This document shows positions 5,784 through 8,889 of a DNA stretch of 8,889 nucleotides, piece after piece. Where the stretch lies: contig BNVB01000082.1 in the NCBI GenBank assembly GCA_025997795.1, positions 1 to 8,889 on the forward strand, in the 5' to 3' direction. The stretch is from Spirochaetia bacterium (lineage in GTDB: Bacteria > Spirochaetota > Spirochaetia > Treponematales > Breznakiellaceae). The notes beneath the pieces are model-generated. The model saw only the letters and a program-made list of their open reading frames with translations, searched no databases and had not been told where the DNA came from. Made by a program: the position numbers and the translations under genes. Position 1 is the stretch's first letter, and each line of letters starts with the position of its first letter.

Positions 5784-5856
5784 TAGCGGCAATTGGGCTT
5801 GAACCAATGACCGAACGGATATGAGCCGTTTGCTCTGCCAACTGAGCTATGCCGCC
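5784..5856 (-). tRNA. tRNA-Met (anticodon CAT), elongator type
   Basis: A full cloverleaf of 73 bases: acceptor GGCGGCA/TGCCGCT (first pair G-U), D arm GCTC/GAGC, anticodon stem AACGG/CCGTT with loop CTCATAT, variable loop CGGTC, T arm ATTGG/CCAAT with loop TTCAAGC, and discriminator A73. The 3' CCA is not encoded. The initiator type is unlikely because the anticodon stem lacks the three G-C pairs. The G1-U72 pair and GGCGG start resemble the Bacillus subtilis elongator tRNA-Met as I remember it. A lysidine-modified tRNA-Ile2 (also CAT) remains the alternative. Confidence 0.95.
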
Positions 5857-5859
5857 AAG

Positions 5860-5873
5860 CCACCTTTAGGTGG
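5860..5873 (-). other. 14-base palindrome in the tRNA precursor leader
   Basis: CCACC-TAAA-GGTGG stands three bases ahead of the mature tRNA 5' end and begins about where transcription should start. It would fold as a small leader hairpin in the precursor. Confidence 0.55.
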
Positions 5874-5879
5874 TAATAA

Positions 5880-5908
5880 ATCATTTCCAAAAAAGCCGCT
5901 CTTGTCAA
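5880..5908 (-). promoter_or_regulatory. promoter for the tRNA gene
   Basis: Perfect -35 TTGACA (5903-5908), a 17-base spacer and -10 AATGAT (5880-5885, four of six). The predicted start is near 5873, about 17 bases before the mature tRNA. The -35 box lies inside the terminator loop of the upstream gene. Confidence 0.6.
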
Positions 5909-5925
5909 CAGACCCCGGCGGGCTT
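5889..5925 (-). terminator. likely intrinsic terminator of the 909-residue gene
   Basis: Minus-strand arms AAGCCCGC and GCGGCTT pair over seven bases with one bulged C, loop of 18, followed by TTTTTT. It starts eight bases after the stop codon. The stem is short and imperfect, and the loop contains the tRNA -35 box. Confidence 0.5.
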
Positions 5926-5932
5926 GGCGGAT

Positions 5933-8662
5933 TTAAATCAGCTTGTGTTCCCGGGCGGCTTCTGCCAGGGCGCCGTTCCAGTAGTGGGAGGAAAGGAAGA
6001 GCCGTTTGGTTTCATTGTTGTCAATGCGGCTGGCCCGTTTCTGGAGCCGCTTAAAGGCTATGCTGACGGCGGTATTCATGTCTACTTCCGGGGCGCCGGT
6101 ACGTTTAAGGATCCGGTAGTAGGAATAACAATAAAAGGCATCGTTGGGATCCGTCTGGGGCAGTTCGTCCCGCATGATCCGCTGCATTTCCCGGATTGCC
6201 TCGTCTTTTTCAAGGGCTTCACCGCCGTTCATGTAACAGACCGCCAGGGCCCGGTAGGTCTGGACTATCCGGTCCTGTAAATCTTGCAGGGGAAAAAGAA
6301 AAAGCTCGCATTGACAGAAACCGCTGCGCCAGTCCGGTTTTTCGATAAAAATAAATGGTTCCAAAGTGGTTTTTTCCTGTTTATTGGCCAGTTCCAGGGC
6401 TTTGCGATATTCTCCGGTGATAAAGGCCGCTTCTATTTCAAAGAGCCGGGCATCTTCGCCGCCAAGATGTTTGGCGTTATTACGGAGGTAGATGTTTGCC
6501 CGGTAGATCCAGGCGGCCAGGGTTTGATTAAAATCCTCCGCGGCCGGGCTCAGATGGCTGGCCTTAAGATCCTCAAAAATATCCAGGGCTTCCTGGTAAG
6601 CGCCGGTTTCAAAACAAAACCGGCCTTCCATAAAACGGCAGCGGTCTGCCCAGCCGGGAAGTACCGCCGTCAGGGCAGCTTCCCGGCCCTGAACAACAAG
6701 CCGCCGGGCCTTGGAAATATTGCCAAAAATAAAATGGGCCGATGCGGCATAATAGGCGGAAATTCCCAGTTCGCCGTAATCGCCGGATTTTTCAGCGTTT
6801 TCCACGGCAAAGGCAAAATAGTCAATGGCATCGGAAAGATGGTGGGAGGCAAATTCCGTAAGAGAAAAAAGCCGGTAAATCCGGGCCAGTCCGCGGCCGC
6901 CGTTTTCGTTCTGGGTAAGCAGCATAGCATCTTTAATAGAGAGAGAAGCTGCTGCATTTTCCCCCACCCCCAGTTGATACGAAGCGGTATTGGTAAATAT
7001 CCGGGTACGAAAGGCGGGATGAACTGATGACGGAGAAGTTAACCCTTCCTTAAAAACGTCTTCTATTTCTGCCTGGTTCCCGTGAATCAGTACTTTCTGG
7101 CTCCTCGTAATGGCCAAGAGGGCCGTTTCCCGCTCCTTTCCCACTACCAGGCCAAAACTGCCGTCCTCTATGGCCGTTTCAATTCCTCGGAAGGTACCAT
7201 TGGTAATGTCGGCACAGACCGAGTCGAGGATCAGGTTTTCGTTATCCGTTTTTCCCAGGCTTGCAAGGGCCTTAAGAAGACCAAAACAGGGCTTAAGGCG
7301 GAAATCTTCCACCCAGGCCAGGAGCCGGCTGTGTACCACAGTCCGGGCCGCTGCCGTTCCTTCTTCAAGCGCTTTTTCCGCCCGGGTAATAAAGTCGGCG
7401 TTACCGTTTATCTGGAGCCGGGAAAGAATAAGCAGGGCCTTTTCTACCATTACAGGATTCTTCCCTTCTTCTTTAAACAACTGGGGCAGGAGGAACGCAG
7501 GAAAATACCGCTTAAAGAGGGCACAGCCATAACCCATTTCCCAAAGGTCCCGGGGAAGAACCGGTAAAGACGGAGATGCTGTTTTTTCCGGGGTAAATTT
7601 AACAATCCGGGGAAAAATTTCTTCCCAGGGTTTTAGCGCTTCCAGGGTGATACAGGTACTATACAGGTGGAACCGTTCCCGGGCAGGAAGGGAACAATGA
7701 ATACCCGTGATGATAAGCCGGGCCATGGGGTCCGCATCCTGAATATTTTCCAGCACCAGAAGGGGTTTTACCCCCGCGTTTTCCGCTCTGGAACGGCAGG
7801 CTCCCAGGAGCAGAGAAAAAAACCGTTCGCCCTGTTTTATGGTAAATTCCGACAGTTCATCCCGGAGCCGTTCCTGAAAAAGGGTAACCCCCAGTTGTTC
7901 GATTTCCGGAAATTCCGGACAGCCCCTTAGGGCTTCCCGCAATTCCGGCGTCAGGGCATCCACCAAACAGCTGGCCATATTGGCGCCTGGAGAAAAACGG
8001 ATTACAAAAGGAGGAAAACCCTTTAGTTCTTCCCGGCAGTAACGGTAGATTCCTTCCCGTTTGCCGATATTTTCTTCCCCCACAATCACCGTATTCCGGC
8101 GGTTTCCCTGTTTAAGGTACTGGCGTATCTTTTCGGAATTACCGTGTCCTTCGCCGGATTCCAGCTTTAGCGGAAACCGAGATTCCAGCTTTAGCGGAAA
8201 CTCGGAATCCGCCAGTTCCCGGATAGCCCGGATCTGGGCATAACCGTTTACCTGCCCCCCCTCCAGGGCTTCGTCAAAATCAATAAACGAATCCAGAAAC
8301 GGCCTTAGTCCTTCGGCGCACCATATCCCCGTCCCCCACAGGTCCGAAGGCAGGGCCCGGACCAGAACCGCTATGTCCTCTTCGGCTATATCCTGCCCCA
8401 TAATGCAGACATGGCCGTAGAGTTCCGACGAATTCTTTTCCAGGGCATTCTTAACGGCTTCCAGCACACAGAGTATGTCCAGCCAAAAACCGATGGTTTC
8501 ACTGTCAAAGACAGAGCTAATCAGTTTATGTTCAACCCTGACCTTACCGCCATAACCTTCAATAGCTTCTATGATGGTTTTTTCCAGATCCCGGAGCAGT
8601 TTTTGCCTGGTCCGCCGGAGTTGAGACTGAAACCGCAGGGAAAAGATCATCTGTACTGTCAT
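5933..8662 (-). CDS. large protein with degenerate NTPase domain and TPR-like helical repeats
   Basis: 909 residues, no signal peptide or membrane segment seen, so probably cytoplasmic. I cannot name it. Residues 1-150 loosely follow a class III cyclase homology domain (EAIEGYGGKV, SVFD, a conserved-looking LYGHVCIMGQDI), but no metal-binding aspartate pair is evident. Residues 185-360 look like an AAA_16/STAND NTPase: a P-loop-like GEENIGKR (195-202), where the residue after GK is R instead of S/T, and a Walker B-like LLVLENIQDAD (301-311), where E-N replaces D-D. The rest is alanine- and leucine-rich helical, with TPR-like pairs best seen at about 600-730 (AIDYFAFAVENAEKSGD, GAYQEALDIFEDLK). 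The cyclase-NTPase-TPR order is known for regulatory ATPases, so a catalytically weakened signalling or scaffold protein is my inference. The start ATG has no ribosome site and lies right behind a TATAAT. It carries an internal eight-residue duplication (EFPLKLES/RFPLKLES, about 154-169). Confidence 0.8.
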   Translation of the reverse strand: MTVQMIFSLRFQSQLRRTRQKLLRDLEKTIIEAIEGYGGKVRVEHKLISSVFDSETIGFWLDILCVLEAVKNALEKNSSELYGHVCIMGQDIAEEDIAVLVRALPSDLWGTGIWCAEGLRPFLDSFIDFDEALEGGQVNGYAQIRAIRELADSEFPLKLESRFPLKLESGEGHGNSEKIRQYLKQGNRRNTVIVGEENIGKREGIYRYCREELKGFPPFVIRFSPGANMASCLVDALTPELREALRGCPEFPEIEQLGVTLFQERLRDELSEFTIKQGERFFSLLLGACRSRAENAGVKPLLVLENIQDADPMARLIITGIHCSLPARERFHLYSTCITLEALKPWEEIFPRIVKFTPEKTASPSLPVLPRDLWEMGYGCALFKRYFPAFLLPQLFKEEGKNPVMVEKALLILSRLQINGNADFITRAEKALEEGTAAARTVVHSRLLAWVEDFRLKPCFGLLKALASLGKTDNENLILDSVCADITNGTFRGIETAIEDGSFGLVVGKERETALLAITRSQKVLIHGNQAEIEDVFKEGLTSPSSVHPAFRTRIFTNTASYQLGVGENAAASLSIKDAMLLTQNENGGRGLARIYRLFSLTEFASHHLSDAIDYFAFAVENAEKSGDYGELGISAYYAASAHFIFGNISKARRLVVQGREAALTAVLPGWADRCRFMEGRFCFETGAYQEALDIFEDLKASHLSPAAEDFNQTLAAWIYRANIYLRNNAKHLGGEDARLFEIEAAFITGEYRKALELANKQEKTTLEPFIFIEKPDWRSGFCQCELFLFPLQDLQDRIVQTYRALAVCYMNGGEALEKDEAIREMQRIMRDELPQTDPNDAFYCYSYYRILKRTGAPEVDMNTAVSIAFKRLQKRASRIDNNETKRLFLSSHYWNGALAEAAREHKLI
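8157..8204 (-). repeat. 24-base in-frame tandem duplication
   Basis: Two adjacent 24-base units (8157-8180 and 8181-8204) identical at the first 21 bases. They encode FPLKLES twice, in the linker between the N-terminal domain and the P-loop of the 909-residue protein. Confidence 0.92.
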
Positions 8663-8670
8663 TCGGGTGC

Positions 8671-8676
8671 ATTATA
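8671..8676 (-). promoter_or_regulatory. -10 box for the 909-residue gene
   Basis: A perfect TATAAT ends nine bases before the ATG at 8662. The predicted transcription start (about 8664) would leave two bases or fewer of leader. There is no clear -35 box; an A-rich run occupies the spacer. Confidence 0.5.
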
Positions 8677-8703
8677 CACTATTTCTTTTTTTTGCGGTAT
8701 ACT
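8675..8703 (+). promoter_or_regulatory. promoter for argF
   Basis: -10 TATACT (8698-8703, five of six), a 17-base T-rich spacer and a weak -35 TACACT (8675-8680). Its -35 end overlaps the opposing -10 box at 8671-8676, so the two divergent promoters should interfere. No ArgR-type operator was recognised. Confidence 0.5.
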
Positions 8704-8747
8704 TTACTTACCTAAAGAACACTTTTATGGAAAAAGGAGCATCCACT

Positions 8748-8889
8748 ATGAATCCCCTGGATTTTAAGGGCCGGTCTCTCTTAAGCTGGCTGGATTATTC
8801 GCCGGAAGAAATCCGCTTTCTGCTTGACCTGTCAAAACAGGTCAAAACGGAAAGTAAAAGCGGTAAACAGCGTTTTACCGGAAAAACCC
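8748..8889 (+). CDS. argF: ornithine carbamoyltransferase, N-terminal part (runs off right edge)
   Basis: Only 47 codons are visible. The N-terminus (MNPLDFKGRSLLSWLDYSPE, then EIRFLLDLSKQVK, ending FTGKT) matches the carbamoyl-phosphate-binding domain start of ornithine carbamoyltransferase, which makes citrulline from ornithine and carbamoyl phosphate in arginine metabolism. The substrate-binding STRTR motif lies outside the window, so another transcarbamylase (for example putrescine carbamoyltransferase) is not strictly excluded. ATG at 8748 is chosen over the in-frame ATG at 8727 because AAGGAG sits 8 bases upstream of it. It is divergent from the 909-residue gene. Whether it serves arginine synthesis or the arginine deiminase pathway cannot be told here. 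Confidence 0.85.
   Translation, partial: MNPLDFKGRSLLSWLDYSPEEIRFLLDLSKQVKTESKSGKQRFTGKT

Noticed and set aside
5870..7027. Plus-strand open frames of 136 and 247 codons opposite the 909-residue gene
   Set aside because: They are antisense to a long continuous protein with recognisable repeats, and their translations are low-complexity and unlike any family.

Overview
This window carries chromosomal genes of a bacterium that looks like a spirochaete, most likely Treponema. That placement is an inference from overall gene style, not from a marker gene. Almost everything is on the minus strand. Only the gene entering at the right edge (argF) is on the plus strand.

Layout, read along the direction of minus-strand transcription from right to left. 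(1) 8748-8889: the 5' end of an ornithine carbamoyltransferase gene on the plus strand, divergent from its neighbour and sharing a short, overlapping promoter region with it. (2) 8662-5933: a 909-residue protein with a degenerate nucleotide-binding domain and a helical (TPR-like) C-terminal half. Its only good -10 box sits so close to the start codon that the mRNA may be leaderless. (3) 5856-5784: a tRNA with anticodon CAT, best read as elongator tRNA-Met, with its own promoter. (4) 5697-5527: a 56-residue 2[4Fe-4S] ferredoxin with a recognisable promoter, followed immediately by (5) a LysM-M23 (LytM-type) peptidoglycan hydrolase ending at 4569. (6) 4568-4059: about 500 non-coding bases holding two intrinsic terminators for the minus strand, two copies of a 32-base direct repeat, and GC-rich palindromic repeats that resemble IS200/IS605-type right ends. 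(7) 4058 to 1: a tightly packed operon of hsdM (adenine methyltransferase), hsdS (specificity subunit), a DUF1016/YhcG-type PD-(D/E)XK nuclease and the start of a RhuM-family gene that runs off the left edge. No hsdR is present in the window.

The left operon is visibly more AT-rich than the housekeeping-like right half. The change falls at the repeat and terminator block, which fits an acquired defence island placed downstream of the M23 gene. The methyltransferase and specificity subunits would form the modification enzyme, and a restriction subunit is expected further left. The nuclease and RhuM gene are accessory cargo, joined to the operon by a near-zero gap (hsdS to nuclease) and a short gap (nuclease to rhuM).

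The most interesting parts are the structured repeat region in front of hsdM, the nuclease/RhuM cargo inside the type I operon (the first residues of the RhuM ORF look like the N-terminus of an HsdR subunit), and the 909-residue protein with its degenerate P-loop, internal 24-base tandem duplication and possibly leaderless start.
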